Translations under genes and position numbers: made by a program
Part shown: piece after piece, positions 9,914 to 18,006 of the stretch
Numbering within the stretch: the first letter of the stretch is position 1
Layout of the letters: the number at the start of each line of letters is the position of its first letter
Source of the DNA: Bacteroides caecigallinarum
GTDB lineage: Bacteria > Bacteroidota > Bacteroidia > Bacteroidales > Bacteroidaceae
Length of the DNA: 48,861 nt
Direction: 5' to 3'
NCBI RefSeq assembly: GCF_021530995.1
Contig: NZ_JADYTF010000011.1
Coordinates: 1 to 48,861 of the forward strand
Notes under the pieces: generated by a model
What the model saw: only the letters and a program-made list of their open reading frames with translations
Database searches by the model: none
Told to the model about the DNA's origin: nothing

Positions 9914-9936
9914 ATTTTTTATCCCATAGCACCAAA
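9905..9936 (-). promoter_or_regulatory. minus-strand Bacteroidetes-type promoter overlapping the att core
   Basis: Read on the minus strand: TTTG (9933-9936), 20-base spacer, TATCTTTG (9905-9912). It faces the plus-strand promoter at 9728-9758 across about 150 bases that hold no gene. The -7 box is embedded in the candidate integration core (9904-9913). Confidence 0.55.
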
Positions 9937-10811
9937 TCATTACCTATTTTTTAGGGATATTGCCGTTACCTCGTTCTGAAAACGGCTTCCGGCTTGATGT
10001 GCGTAAGCCCATTTCAGAAACGGCACAAGCAAAGAAAAGCCCACGACGACCACAATGTCACAAGTGACACCGCCATCGTCGTGGGCACTTCTTTTATATG
10101 CTTGTGCAGAACGGACAAGTCCGTTTTATCCATTTTCTTTTTCTCGTCTTCTTTTGGCAGCCGAAATGCCGCCGGATGCAGGGCACGGCAAGCGTGAATC
10201 TGCACCTGCGACTATTTCCGGCTGTCATGTCTTCCCTGTCCTCAAACCGTCTTGCCATGCTTTTGCCAAACCGGGCATGGCAGACAAGACCGTTTGAAGA
10301 CATGTGCCGTCGGCAGAAAACTTGCAACCGCAAGCCATGCACGCATGACAATGACGGTTGCAGGACTTCTGTCACGGCGGCAGGAAAGCGGGGCTTTCCC
10401 CTTGTCCGTTGCGCCGCCCTTTGAACTTCCCCGTGGCGCATTGCGCCATCCTCTATGCTTCCCCTTTTCCTTCCCGCCTCTCCAGCAAGTATGCCGATAT
10501 TCCCATGCCGCCATTCCAGACGGCATCAGTGGGTCATTTTCGTTGCAGGGGCAAAGGTAAAGACGGGATTAGGAACACAAATTTTTTAGCCACAATCTCC
10601 ACACTTCGCAAGCTCAGGTAGTATTCTGTCGAAAAAATTTGCTGAACCTACTCCCTAACCTTTGCATGGCCCCCGAAACGAAAACGACCGATGCGCGGTC
10701 GGAAGACGTCACAAGGAAACATCGGACATACGGAGAGGCGAAAAGAAAAAGGACTCGACCCGACCTCCCATCCGAGCAAGACAAGTAACAACAACTTAAA
10801 AATTGGAAGAT
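9914..10811. other. structured non-coding DNA at the ICE end
   Basis: About 0.9 kb in which I see no convincing gene; short frames exist on both strands but overlap each other and lack starts with context. It holds the large nested inverted repeat at 10023-10107 and further imperfect repeats: CAAACCGTCTTG near 10243 against CAAGACCGTTTG near 10284, and TGCAACCG near 10322 against CGGTTGCA near 10355. TAACCTTTG at 10656-10664 resembles a -7 box but has a poor spacer, so the promoter of the downstream accessory genes is not settled. Confidence 0.5.
10023..10107. repeat. large nested inverted repeat
   Basis: Three concentric perfect stems: GCACAAGC (10023-10030) with GCTTGTGC (10100-10107), GCCCACGACGA (10039-10049) with TCGTCGTGGGC (10076-10086), and TGTCAC (10056-10061) with GTGACA (10064-10069). 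A/T-rich stretches AAAGAAAA and TTCTTTT lie opposite each other between the outer stems. It could be a terminator, a structured RNA or a protein-binding cruciform near the ICE end. Confidence 0.85.
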
Positions 10812-11030
10812 ATGAGAATGACATTGAACGACATCGGAAAGGCTTTGCGGAAAGTATTGTCCGCAGTAGCGAGAGCGGCATGGGGCATTACCCTTTGCGC
10901 AGGAGGTTTGGCGGTAGGCATCGCAGGGGAAATCCTATTGGGCGTGTTGAACTTCATGTTCGGCATCCTCACCGCACTACTTTCAATAGTGACAATTATT
11001 TGGACATTCATTTGGTTATTAACCCTTTAA
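10812..11030 (+). CDS. small hydrophobic membrane protein of the ICE
   Basis: A 72-residue protein with an amphipathic N-terminal helix (about residues 5-24) and two hydrophobic stretches (around 25-45 and 47-70), so probably a small inner-membrane protein. The upstream GGAAGA favours the ATG at 10812 or 10818 over a TTG at 10803. It heads a run of small ICE accessory genes read toward the tra operon. I do not recognise a family. Such small genes are common in this segment of CTnDOT-like elements. Confidence 0.55.
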   Translation: MRMTLNDIGKALRKVLSAVARAAWGITLCAGGLAVGIAGEILLGVLNFMFGILTALLSIVTIIWTFIWLLTL

Positions 11031-11041
11031 TTCATAAGGAT

Positions 11042-11263
11042 ATGGCGAAAAGAAACAGCAAGACGGCAGCGCAGCAATGCAGGTTTTACGAGGTGGACAA
11101 CATCTTTGAGTATATGGTGGAAACGTACATTAACGGCAATTTCAGCACATTCCGAGAAATGTACAAGGAGTTGTGCAAGGATGCAAAAAAGGACTTCATT
11201 GACTTCCTTTTAAGCGAGGTAGAGCCAATCTATTGGAGAGAGATTTTGAAAGAAACCATTTGA
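11042..11263 (+). CDS. hypothetical ICE protein
   Basis: A 73-residue, mostly helical, charged protein (Met-Ala-Lys-Arg start; FYEVDNIFEYMVETYINGNF core; ends in EILKETI). The start at 11042 lies 11 bases after the previous stop, which suggests translational coupling; a longer in-frame extension from 10691 would cross the previous gene and is rejected. No known domain is recognised. Confidence 0.6.
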   Translation: MAKRNSKTAAQQCRFYEVDNIFEYMVETYINGNFSTFREMYKELCKDAKKDFIDFLLSEVEPIYWREILKETI

Positions 11264-11285
11264 CAACCCATCAAAAGAGAACCTT

Positions 11286-11534
11286 ATGAACAAGACAACG
11301 GAAAAGATACCCACATGGAGTTTGGGGTACATCATCAACGGTGACATGACGGGACTGACGGACGAGGAAATCCGCATGATTGACGAGTGGCAGAGCAAGT
11401 GGAACGTGCAGATTGTCTCACCCCTTACGGACGAAGAAGGCAACGCACAGCCCTATTTCTCACGTTATCCCCTTTTCGGACTTCCAGCCGAAGTGGAGGA
11501 CTGCGACATACTTTACACGAATGACAACATCTAA
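11286..11534 (+). CDS. hypothetical ICE protein
   Basis: An 82-residue acidic protein, 22 bases after the preceding gene. It contains GLTDEEIRMIDEWQSKW, then PYFSRYPLFGLPAEVEDCDIL. The same N-terminus (MNKTT) starts the next gene. It resembles small conserved proteins of unknown function found beside PcfK/PcfJ-like genes in Bacteroidales ICEs. No catalytic motif is visible. Confidence 0.65.
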   Translation: MNKTTEKIPTWSLGYIINGDMTGLTDEEIRMIDEWQSKWNVQIVSPLTDEEGNAQPYFSRYPLFGLPAEVEDCDILYTNDNI

Positions 11535-11545
11535 AATCTGACGAT

Positions 11546-11971
11546 ATGAACAAGACAACAGACCATTTCAAGCGTACAATCCAAGCCTATTTGGAACAAC
11601 GTGCAGCCGAGGACAAGCTGTTTGCGGCAAGTTACAGCAAACCGAACAAGAACATTGACGAGTGTGTAACCTATCTATTGCATTGGGCGAAAAGCCAATG
11701 TGACGGAGGCAACGCCATCGGCATGACAGGGGGTGAGGTCATATCCCAAGCGGTACACTATTTTGACGAGGACGACATCGAAGTCGGCAAGCCCCTGCAA
11801 TGCCAAGTGATGGTATGCCACGACATGGAACTGACTGACGAGGAAAAGGCGGAAGCACGGCAGCAAGCCATCCGCCAATACCAAGCCGAAGAACTGCGCA
11901 AGTTGCAGAGCCGGAACAAGCAGACAGCGAAAAAAGAAACCCAAGTACAACCTTCATTATTTGACTTTTGA
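11546..11971 (+). CDS. PcfK-like protein
   Basis: A 141-residue protein resembling the PcfK-like family named after the enterococcal pCF10 plasmid gene: HFKRTIQAYLEQRAAEDKLFA at the N-terminus, an ECVTYLLHWAKSQC segment and a C-terminal Gln/Lys-rich helix. It overlaps the PcfJ-like gene by 4 bases (start 11968), the usual partner. The molecular role is unknown; the pair travels with conjugative elements. Confidence 0.85.
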   Translation: MNKTTDHFKRTIQAYLEQRAAEDKLFAASYSKPNKNIDECVTYLLHWAKSQCDGGNAIGMTGGEVISQAVHYFDEDDIEVGKPLQCQVMVCHDMELTDEEKAEARQQAIRQYQAEELRKLQSRNKQTAKKETQVQPSLFDF

Positions 11972-13251
11972 TTATGAAACCTAAGAATAAATTCCAACGC
12001 AATATCGTAGAAGCGAGCAAGAACCTGCAACCCCTTACAAGCAAGCAGATACAATGGGGATTGGAGCACAGTATCAATCATGTCGGGCATAAATCCGCCA
12101 AGAAGATTGTAACCTGCACCAAATGCGGTCATCAATGGAAGTCGGACACGAAGCGCAAGCATGAGAAATGTCCGCACTGCGGCACAAGGCTGACGATACA
12201 CGAGGGCAGGAAAAGGATTTTCAATGATTGTGGATATTTCACGGTGATAACAGCCTGCAAAGATTACCAAGTCGTAAGGTCTGTCATGGTAAAATGCTCG
12301 TTGAGAGTCGGCAAACCCGCAGAATATGAATGGGCGGAAGTTATGCAAAGGTGGATTGCCCCCAACGGGGAACATGTAACTTTCACAAGGTTGCGGCAAA
12401 CGATGGGCACTTTATATTATGACTTGTGGCTGTTCTATACTCCGTTGGAATTGAGGAAAGAAAACCACATCTTCAATCTTGTCCATTCGGGGACTGTCTG
12501 TCCGTTCATGTCCGCTACCCATGAACTGAGAAAAAGGGGATTCAAAAAGTCCTTTTACGGTCAGTCACCTCTGAATTTCTTCCATACGCTATTGACAGAC
12601 AACAGAATGGAAACCCTGCTAAAGACAGGACAGACCAAACTTTTGCGGCATTTCATGGAGCATCCCAAAGAGAATGTGGAAGATTATTGGCAGTCTATCC
12701 GTATTTGCAATAGAAACGGATATAAGGTACATGACGCCGTGACATGGTGTGACTACATTGATGCGCTGAAGTATTTGGGAAAGGATGTCAGAAACATGAA
12801 ATATGTATGCCCTCAAAACCTATCCCGCGAGCATGACAAGGCGTGCAGAAAGGTGGTTGAAAGGGAATTGGAAAAGGAAATGAACGGCAACACTCCAAAA
12901 TTCCTTTCAAAAGAACATTGCTACCTGCTTAGCAAAGGGAGATTTTTCGGATTGTCCTTTTCAGACGGTGTAATCTGCGTCAAAGTGATTGAGAGTGTCA
13001 AAGATATGATTTTGGAGGGCAGGGCGATGCACCATTGCGTGGGAAGATACCATACAAAGAAGGATTCCCTTATACTTTCCGCCACCATCAACGGAAAGCG
13101 GATTGAAACGGTAGAAGTGTCATTGTCACAGATGAAGGTGGTACAATGCAGAGGCGTATGCAACTCCAACACCGAATACCACGACCGCATCATCAAGTTG
13201 GTGGAGGACAATGCCGAGCAGATACGGCAGCGGATGAAGCAGGTGGCATAA
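11968..13251 (+). CDS. PcfJ-like protein with zinc ribbon
   Basis: A 427-residue protein of the PcfJ-like family. Near residues 48-70 a four-cysteine zinc ribbon is visible (CTKCGHQW and CPHCGTRL). The C-terminal part carries GRAMHHCVGRYHTKKDSLI and the VVQCRGVCN segment, the conserved His/Cys-rich core of the family. It is translationally coupled to the PcfK-like gene. PcfJ proteins are found in conjugative elements of Firmicutes and Bacteroidetes; their activity is not established. Confidence 0.88.
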   Translation: MIMKPKNKFQRNIVEASKNLQPLTSKQIQWGLEHSINHVGHKSAKKIVTCTKCGHQWKSDTKRKHEKCPHCGTRLTIHEGRKRIFNDCGYFTVITACKDYQVVRSVMVKCSLRVGKPAEYEWAEVMQRWIAPNGEHVTFTRLRQTMGTLYYDLWLFYTPLELRKENHIFNLVHSGTVCPFMSATHELRKRGFKKSFYGQSPLNFFHTLLTDNRMETLLKTGQTKLLRHFMEHPKENVEDYWQSIRICNRNGYKVHDAVTWCDYIDALKYLGKDVRNMKYVCPQNLSREHDKACRKVVERELEKEMNGNTPKFLSKEHCYLLSKGRFFGLSFSDGVICVKVIESVKDMILEGRAMHHCVGRYHTKKDSLILSATINGKRIETVEVSLSQMKVVQCRGVCNSNTEYHDRIIKLVEDNAEQIRQRMKQVA

Positions 13252-13278
13252 TCGTATAACAAACTAATAGTTAATGAT

Positions 13279-13536
13279 ATGGAAGTGAAAATAGAAAATA
13301 TGGTTTTCGGATGGCACGAGGAGCTGCCCGAAATGTTCCTTGAACTGTTGAACACGCTTGTGCTGACAAAGAACGAGCAGGATGTAAGGGGTGTAATGGA
13401 GGTGTTCGCCCGAAAGGAACTTTTCAATGTCCTTTTCGCCTTTGGGTATGGCGCACACCATTTATGGGTGACGCAGAAGAAGGCATCCGACCCCGACCAA
13501 TGTTTGGAGAACAGATTACTGATTGTTGAATTTTAA
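13279..13536 (+). CDS. hypothetical ICE protein
   Basis: An 85-residue protein, 27 bases after the PcfJ-like gene. It is mainly helical, with LPEMFLELLNTLVLT and RKELFNVLFAFGYGAHHLW. There is no domain I recognise, no signal peptide and no obvious metal site. Position and matching composition support it as a real member of the accessory operon. Confidence 0.6.
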   Translation: MEVKIENMVFGWHEELPEMFLELLNTLVLTKNEQDVRGVMEVFARKELFNVLFAFGYGAHHLWVTQKKASDPDQCLENRLLIVEF

Positions 13537-13547
13537 TTGATAAGGCT

Positions 13548-13769
13548 ATGACAACGAGAATGACCATTAACGGAGTAAGCACCTGCCAAGCGGCAGGAAC
13601 GGAGAAATACGAGAGTTTCCAAATGAGTATCGGCAGGAAAAGGCGCACTTTCGTGCAATACGACTACCGCCATACGGACGGAGAGTTGTTCTCCTGCGTG
13701 AAGCCCACGCTGGACGAGTGCAGGCGGTTACGTGACGAATGGATTAAAACGAAGGAGGACAGGCTATGA
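13548..13769 (+). CDS. DUF3873 family protein
   Basis: A 73-residue protein: TMTINGVSTCQAAGTEKYE-type opening, then FVQYDYRHTDGELFSCVKPTLDECRRLRDEW. This pattern is that of the DUF3873 family carried by Bacteroides conjugative transposons. Its last bases overlap the next start by 4 (13766). The function is unknown. Confidence 0.8.
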   Translation: MTTRMTINGVSTCQAAGTEKYESFQMSIGRKRRTFVQYDYRHTDGELFSCVKPTLDECRRLRDEWIKTKEDRL

Positions 13770-14011
13770 CAGCAGGCTATGACACGCTGATTGTGACATT
13801 CAGCGACCCCATTTGTGTGTTGGACAGAATGTTTGCCGATGCGGACGCATGGGGAACTGACACCCTCAAAGGAAGGGTGGAGGACTATGAAAGTACGAGG
13901 TTTACGCAAATAAACGAGCATACGGCAGTCATCACTTCCGAATACAACATGCCCTGCGTAAAGGAATGGCTCACACACTGTACGACTATCGCTGATATGA
14001 GAGAATTTTGA
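13766..14011 (+). CDS. hypothetical ICE protein
   Basis: An 81-residue protein whose start overlaps the DUF3873 stop by 4 bases, showing translational coupling. Features are DTLIVTFSDPICVLDRMF and a C-terminal VKEWLTHCTTIADMREF. No known family is recognised. Confidence 0.6.
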   Translation: MTAGYDTLIVTFSDPICVLDRMFADADAWGTDTLKGRVEDYESTRFTQINEHTAVITSEYNMPCVKEWLTHCTTIADMREF

Positions 14012-14064
14012 GTGCGTGGCGGTGGAAACCACCGCCCACACTTACCATTAAAAGAGAAAGCATC

Positions 14065-14271
14065 ATGAAATACTATTTTATACTGACAGACGGCAAGGAC
14101 GCATGGATGCAGTTCGTTTACCTCCCTACGGGAGATTATGTGTCCGGCTATATCCGTGACCTGCGGAGCGTGGGAATATCCGTGCATGACTATGACCTTT
14201 GGACAAAGGACACACGCCCCATTGCCGAGCGTACCCTTGAACGCATACAGAAGCGGATGGTGGCAGGATGA
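14065..14271 (+). CDS. hypothetical ICE protein
   Basis: A 68-residue protein starting MKYYFILTDGKDAWMQF; AAAGAGAAAG precedes the ATG by 3 bases. A longer in-frame start at 14008 would run into the preceding gene and adds a Pro/Trp-rich stretch, so it is rejected. It is the last gene of the plus-strand accessory run before three hairpins. No family is recognised. Confidence 0.55.
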   Translation: MKYYFILTDGKDAWMQFVYLPTGDYVSGYIRDLRSVGISVHDYDLWTKDTRPIAERTLERIQKRMVAG

Positions 14272-14278
14272 CCCTTTG

Positions 14279-14418
14279 GCGGGTGGCAGGAATTGCCGCC
14301 CGCTACTTTCTTTCATGAGCAGGACAGGCGGATAAGAAAGTAGCAAAGAAACCGTTACTTTCCATCTTCGATAATATGGAAAAATCCGATGAAGCCACAA
14401 AAGGCACCATCGGATTTT
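14279..14418. terminator. three hairpins between convergent accessory and tra operons
   Basis: Stem 1: 14279-14288 with 14294-14303 (10 bp, one T-G). Stem 2: CTACTTTCTT 14303-14312 with 14334-14343 (10 bp). Stem 3: AAAATCCGATG 14381-14391 with CATCGGATTTT 14408-14418 (11 bp, U-run on both strands). The third is a bidirectional terminator for the accessory genes (plus) and the tra operon (minus, last gene ends at 14444). Confidence 0.85.
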
Positions 14419-14443
14419 GTTTGTTGTACAGCCAACCATAGCC

Positions 14444-14965
14444 TCACGGCTCATACAGCAGCAGGAACTCCATTTTGCGCCGCCGCTCTATCGAGCGGAC
14501 GGGCTTGCCCTTGTACCGGCAGTAGGCTGTGTATTCACGGAAAATGTCCCTGTTTCCGGCTTCCAGCTTGCGGACAAGCCCGCTTTTCGGATGCCCTCCA
14601 TGACCGAGCAGCACCCCTTGCCCCACGTTGTAGCTCAGGACGGTCAGGAGCAAGGCGTCTTTTCCATACTTGCGGAACAGCCTGTAACGCACCGCCAAAT
14701 CCTTGCGGAGCAGGGCTTCCGCTTCCGCCTCCGTCATGCCGTAGGACAGCTTCTCGTTCGGCAGCCTGCGGTGTCCGTAGCCGTAATACGGGTAGTCGGA
14801 ACGGTCATGCAGCCCCTCATATTTCTTCACCAGTTCAACGGCTATGTCCGCTTTCGGGTGGCTGTTGAACAGCGCCAGCAGCCGTGCCGTTTCCTCCGTA
14901 TCCTGTGCCGGCAGGCTGCCACAGAGGACAGCCGCCAGCAGCAGGAGCAACGCCTTGCGCATCAT
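14444..14965 (-). CDS. tra-associated lysozyme (phage-type muramidase)
   Basis: A 173-residue exported enzyme: signal peptide over residues 1-20 (ALLLLLAAVLCGSLPAQ), then VKKYEGLHDRSDYPYYGYGHR with the probable catalytic Glu50 and the glycine-rich GYGH segment of GH24-type lysozymes. It likely cuts peptidoglycan locally so that the conjugation channel can cross the wall. Last gene of the tra operon; it overlaps the TraQ gene by 4 bases. Lysozyme genes at this place are regular in CTnDOT-like ICEs. Confidence 0.88.
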   Translation of the reverse strand: MMRKALLLLLAAVLCGSLPAQDTEETARLLALFNSHPKADIAVELVKKYEGLHDRSDYPYYGYGHRRLPNEKLSYGMTEAEAEALLRKDLAVRYRLFRKYGKDALLLTVLSYNVGQGVLLGHGGHPKSGLVRKLEAGNRDIFREYTAYCRYKGKPVRSIERRRKMEFLLLYEP

Positions 14966-15453
14966 CGGCTGACGTTCAAGGTGTCCGACACCGCCACATC
15001 CGCATCCGAGTCATTGTTGAACTCGACTTCCCACTCGAAGGCATTGCCGAAGTTGTCCTCCACCGTGATGGTCAGGCTCTGCGACTCGTCGCACTCCGAG
15101 GTGTAATACAGGCGGAATTTCTCGTTCTCCAGCAGGTAGCGGTCATTGGGCAGGAATACCAGGCCGTTGTCCAGCTTCAGCGTGCCTTCGCCGTCAAACT
15201 GGAAGTAGCGGATGGTATAGACCGCCCCGTCAAACTCGCCCTCACGCACCAGCTCGCAGCGTATCTCCGCCGTTTCGCCCTGCGCCAGTTCTTTCGGCAC
15301 GGGCATGGTCTCCACCGTGAACGGGTAGGCTTGCGTCACATCCAAGTCATCATCGCAGGAAGTGAAGCCTATGGAGAGCATACCCACACAGAGGGCAGCA
15401 AAGGTTCTTACTATGTTTCTTTTCGCTTTTTGGTTCAATTTATTCATGTTCAT
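14962..15453 (-). CDS. traQ: conjugative transfer protein TraQ (DUF3872 lipoprotein)
   Basis: A 163-residue lipoprotein: signal with lipobox ending SIGFTSC at about residue 32, then an immunoglobulin-like, beta-rich domain (AEIRCELVREGEFDGAVYTIRYF, then SLTITVEDNFGNAFEWEVEFNN). It matches TraQ/DUF3872 of Bacteroides conjugative transposons. Its role in transfer is not known; the signal places it in the periplasm or outer membrane. Tightly packed between traP and the lysozyme gene. Confidence 0.88.
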   Translation of the reverse strand: MNMNKLNQKAKRNIVRTFAALCVGMLSIGFTSCDDDLDVTQAYPFTVETMPVPKELAQGETAEIRCELVREGEFDGAVYTIRYFQFDGEGTLKLDNGLVFLPNDRYLLENEKFRLYYTSECDESQSLTITVEDNFGNAFEWEVEFNNDSDADVAVSDTLNVSR

Positions 15454-15459
15454 AATCTG

Positions 15460-16371
15460 TTATAGTCTGATGGATTTGTTTTTCTTTTCGTTCTCGCTTT
15501 GAGCCTGCCTTTCGGCAAGCACCCTTTGCAGGTGCTCGTTCAAGTCCTTGCACCCGTCATAAATGCCGGAGCAGTTCGATACCCTTCCGCCGTAACGTGC
15601 AAGCAAAGCCCCCAGCGTCCGCCGCCCGGCTTCGTCATTGTCAAGGTAGCACTTTATCTGTCCGTAACCGTCCAGATGGCGGTACGCCCTCGCCACGTTG
15701 GACACCGAGTTGAGCACGAGGTGGTCTTCCTTGCCGCCGATGCCCAGCGCACGGGCGGAGAGGTAGTCCATGAAGCCCTCGTACACGTTGCAGGACGCCG
15801 AGCCGACCGACAACAGGGTCACGTCCTTCGGCGGCACGCAGCCCTTGAAAAACGGGTTGCGTATCTCGTAGCCGCCGCCTTCGTTGCCGAAAGCCACGGC
15901 GAAATACCGCTTGCCGTGCGTGGAGTAGCGTATCTCCTTGCAGTTCGCTATGGCGACGGCGGACGGTATGCCCCTCTCTTGCAGGTAATGGAGCAGCGCC
16001 CGATTCTGCAAAGGCAGCACCTTCACATCCTCGAAGCTGTGTCCGTCGGAACGGTGCGTATCAACGGCTTTTTGCGGTCCATAGTCCTGTGCCGGCATAC
16101 CCGCCACTTCCGCCACATACCTCGCTTGCGTGAGGAAGTCGCCCGTCTTGATGAACTCGCCTGCCAATGCGAAGATGTTGCCGCCCTTGCCCTCGCCGAA
16201 GTCAAACCAGAGATTCTTCTCCGGGTTCACCTTGAAGGAAGGCGTCTTCTCCTCCCGGTACGGCGACCTGTACCAAATTGCATTGGCACGCCTTTGAACC
16301 GGGTGATGCCCCAGCCGGGCGAGGAAGTCCTCTATCGGAAACCGTTTCATTCCTTCTATGTCCATAGGCAT
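15460..16371 (-). CDS. traP: TraP, toprim primase-like protein
   Basis: A 303-residue protein with a DnaG-like layout. The N-terminal CHC2-type region (YRSPYREEKTPSFKVNPEKNL, residues about 33-53) is recognisable, yet the zinc-binding Cys/His residues are missing. The toprim domain shows VYEGFMDYLSARALG and CYLDNDEAGRRT with the acidic residues expected to bind magnesium. In this family TraP probably helps prime or process the transferred strand in the recipient. It lies 3 bases from traO and 6 from traQ. Loss of the zinc ligands is common in Bacteroidetes homologs. Confidence 0.88.
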   Translation of the reverse strand: MPMDIEGMKRFPIEDFLARLGHHPVQRRANAIWYRSPYREEKTPSFKVNPEKNLWFDFGEGKGGNIFALAGEFIKTGDFLTQARYVAEVAGMPAQDYGPQKAVDTHRSDGHSFEDVKVLPLQNRALLHYLQERGIPSAVAIANCKEIRYSTHGKRYFAVAFGNEGGGYEIRNPFFKGCVPPKDVTLLSVGSASCNVYEGFMDYLSARALGIGGKEDHLVLNSVSNVARAYRHLDGYGQIKCYLDNDEAGRRTLGALLARYGGRVSNCSGIYDGCKDLNEHLQRVLAERQAQSENEKKNKSIRL

Positions 16372-16374
16372 CCG

Positions 16375-16932
16375 TCAGTTGATGATGAACTTGACACCTA
16401 TCCCGTACTCCGTATGGCACACGCCCATGCTGCCGCCCCAGAGGAAACGTTCCCTGAGCGAAGCCGTCAGCGCGATGAAGTCCGCGAGGTACACCTCCAT
16501 GTCCAGCGTGGCGGCGCAGCCATAGACAAAGGCATCCCCGTTGTTCAGCCTTGCCCCGTCGTACAGCGTCTTTTCGCCCCAGTTTACCGTTTCGTACCCG
16601 GCAAGGGCTGACGCGCCCGCATAGAGGAACACCACCTTTTTCGCGTCCGACAGGAAGTTGTAGTAGAAACCGCCCTCCGCCGTGAACTGCGCCGCAGGGA
16701 TGGTCGTACTCCTATAATCATGGTTGGTTTGCAGATATTCCACCCCGTACACCCACTTGTTCCCGCCTTTCGCGTAGCTTGACAAAGTGGCTCCCAGCAC
16801 ATAGCCGTCCGCCCCGTTCAGCCCGGCTTTCAGTTCGATGCCCCGCATCTTCGGCAGGCACCGCTGGGCTTCCGCCCGTCCCATGAAAAGGACGGACAGA
16901 AGCGTTACAAGGAAAAGGACTCTCGCTTTCAT
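16375..16932 (-). CDS. traO: conjugal transfer protein TraO
   Basis: A 185-residue protein with a cleavable signal (FLVTLLSVLFMGRAEAQ) and alternating polar/hydrophobic strands ending in an aromatic-poor GVKFIIN strand, as in a small outer-membrane beta-barrel. It matches TraO of CTnDOT. Start overlaps the traN stop by 4 bases. It probably belongs to the outer-membrane part of the mating channel. Confidence 0.88.
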   Translation of the reverse strand: MKARVLFLVTLLSVLFMGRAEAQRCLPKMRGIELKAGLNGADGYVLGATLSSYAKGGNKWVYGVEYLQTNHDYRSTTIPAAQFTAEGGFYYNFLSDAKKVVFLYAGASALAGYETVNWGEKTLYDGARLNNGDAFVYGCAATLDMEVYLADFIALTASLRERFLWGGSMGVCHTEYGIGVKFIIN

Positions 16933-17927
16933 CGCACACGCAGCTCATTGATGGTTTCAGCCTGTACCAAGTCCTCGTTCTCCACGGTAAACGTCTGGTG
17001 GCGTCCGCCGTCCTTCTCGTTCATCTCCACCACGAGCTGCTTGCCGTCGGGGATGGTGAACTTCGGAAGGCAGAACACCGTGCGTTCGGACTGCTTCCCG
17101 GCTACACGGACGGCGTAGTTGTAGGCGCGGAGCGGGAACAGCACCTGCTCCTGCATGGCGGTACGTTTCGCCACCTTCTTGTCCACAATCTTGAACGTGA
17201 TGTAGTCCACGTCAAACGGCACGTTGCTCTGGTTCTTGATTTCCGTGTGGAAATACAGCAGGTCATTGTGGACATAAATCCCTTTCAGCAGGTACTGGAT
17301 GCCGAAACGCTTGCAGCCGATGTGCTTCACCTTGCGCTTGTCCTCCTTGTGCAGCGACTTCATGATGAGGTGTACCAGCATCGGGCTTTCGCTGCCTAAT
17401 TCCTTCAGGTAGATTTCCTGCGCGTTGTTCGGTCGGTTCACTGTGCTGCCGTCGTGGATAAAGTCCTTCATCTCCACGTTCAGGATAAGCGGCTCGTCGG
17501 CGTATTTCACATTAAAGGTATAAAAGCTGCCATCCTCCGTGATGACGCTCATGTTCGTCTCGCTGCGGAAGTCCCTGACCGTCGCCTTCACGCGGATGAC
17601 GTTCTCCGCGCCGTCCGCCTTGCCCGCTATCAGGTTGGGCGAACCCAGGTCCACGTAGCGCACCGCCGCCGGAAACAGGATGTGGACGGTCTTGTCATAC
17701 GTGACTTCCAGACCGTGCGGCGGTATCATGCGGTCGAACATCAGCTTCTTCGTCAGACCGTGGTACAGGTCGCCGTCCTCCTCCGTCTGCGGATAGACGT
17801 CCTTCGCCAGTTCCAGCCCGTCCTCCTTGGCGGTGGCGGTGCTGTCGTTCGTCACTCCCTGCGCGTAGGTCGCACAGGCGATGCCCATCAGCAGGGCAAA
17901 CATTGTCATTACTTTCTTGATACTCAT
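16929..17927 (-). CDS. traN: conjugative transposon protein TraN (VirB9-like)
   Basis: A 332-residue exported protein: signal peptide in residues 1-22 (MFALLMGIACATYAQ), then beta-rich domains with VDLGSPNLIAGKADGAENVIRVKA and a C-terminal TIPDGKQLVVEM segment. It matches TraN (DUF4138), the VirB9-like component that links the periplasm and outer membrane of the type IV channel. Seven bases upstream of its start lies one copy of the recurring ACCACTAAATCCA motif. Confidence 0.9.
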   Translation of the reverse strand: MSIKKVMTMFALLMGIACATYAQGVTNDSTATAKEDGLELAKDVYPQTEEDGDLYHGLTKKLMFDRMIPPHGLEVTYDKTVHILFPAAVRYVDLGSPNLIAGKADGAENVIRVKATVRDFRSETNMSVITEDGSFYTFNVKYADEPLILNVEMKDFIHDGSTVNRPNNAQEIYLKELGSESPMLVHLIMKSLHKEDKRKVKHIGCKRFGIQYLLKGIYVHNDLLYFHTEIKNQSNVPFDVDYITFKIVDKKVAKRTAMQEQVLFPLRAYNYAVRVAGKQSERTVFCLPKFTIPDGKQLVVEMNEKDGGRHQTFTVENEDLVQAETINELRVR

Positions 17928-17930
17928 TTT

Positions 17931-17947
17931 ACGTTGGATTTAGTGGT
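17931..17947 (-). repeat. ACCACTAAATCCA leader element upstream of traN
   Basis: The minus strand reads ACCACTAAATCCAACGT, ending 3 bases before the traN start codon (the 13-base core ends 7 bases before it). The same 17 bases precede traI (22012-22028), and the 13-base core also occurs before traE and mobA. Confidence 0.85.
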
Positions 17948-18006
17948 AAATAAAAATTGGTTTGTTGATTATTTTTTCTTTTTTCGCCTTTATGTTTTTG
18001 GACTGT

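Noticed and set aside
10094-10621. Several frames of about 80-115 residues at the ICE end
   Set aside because: They overlap on both strands, are rich in Arg, Cys and Pro, and coincide with inverted repeats; none has a recognisable domain.
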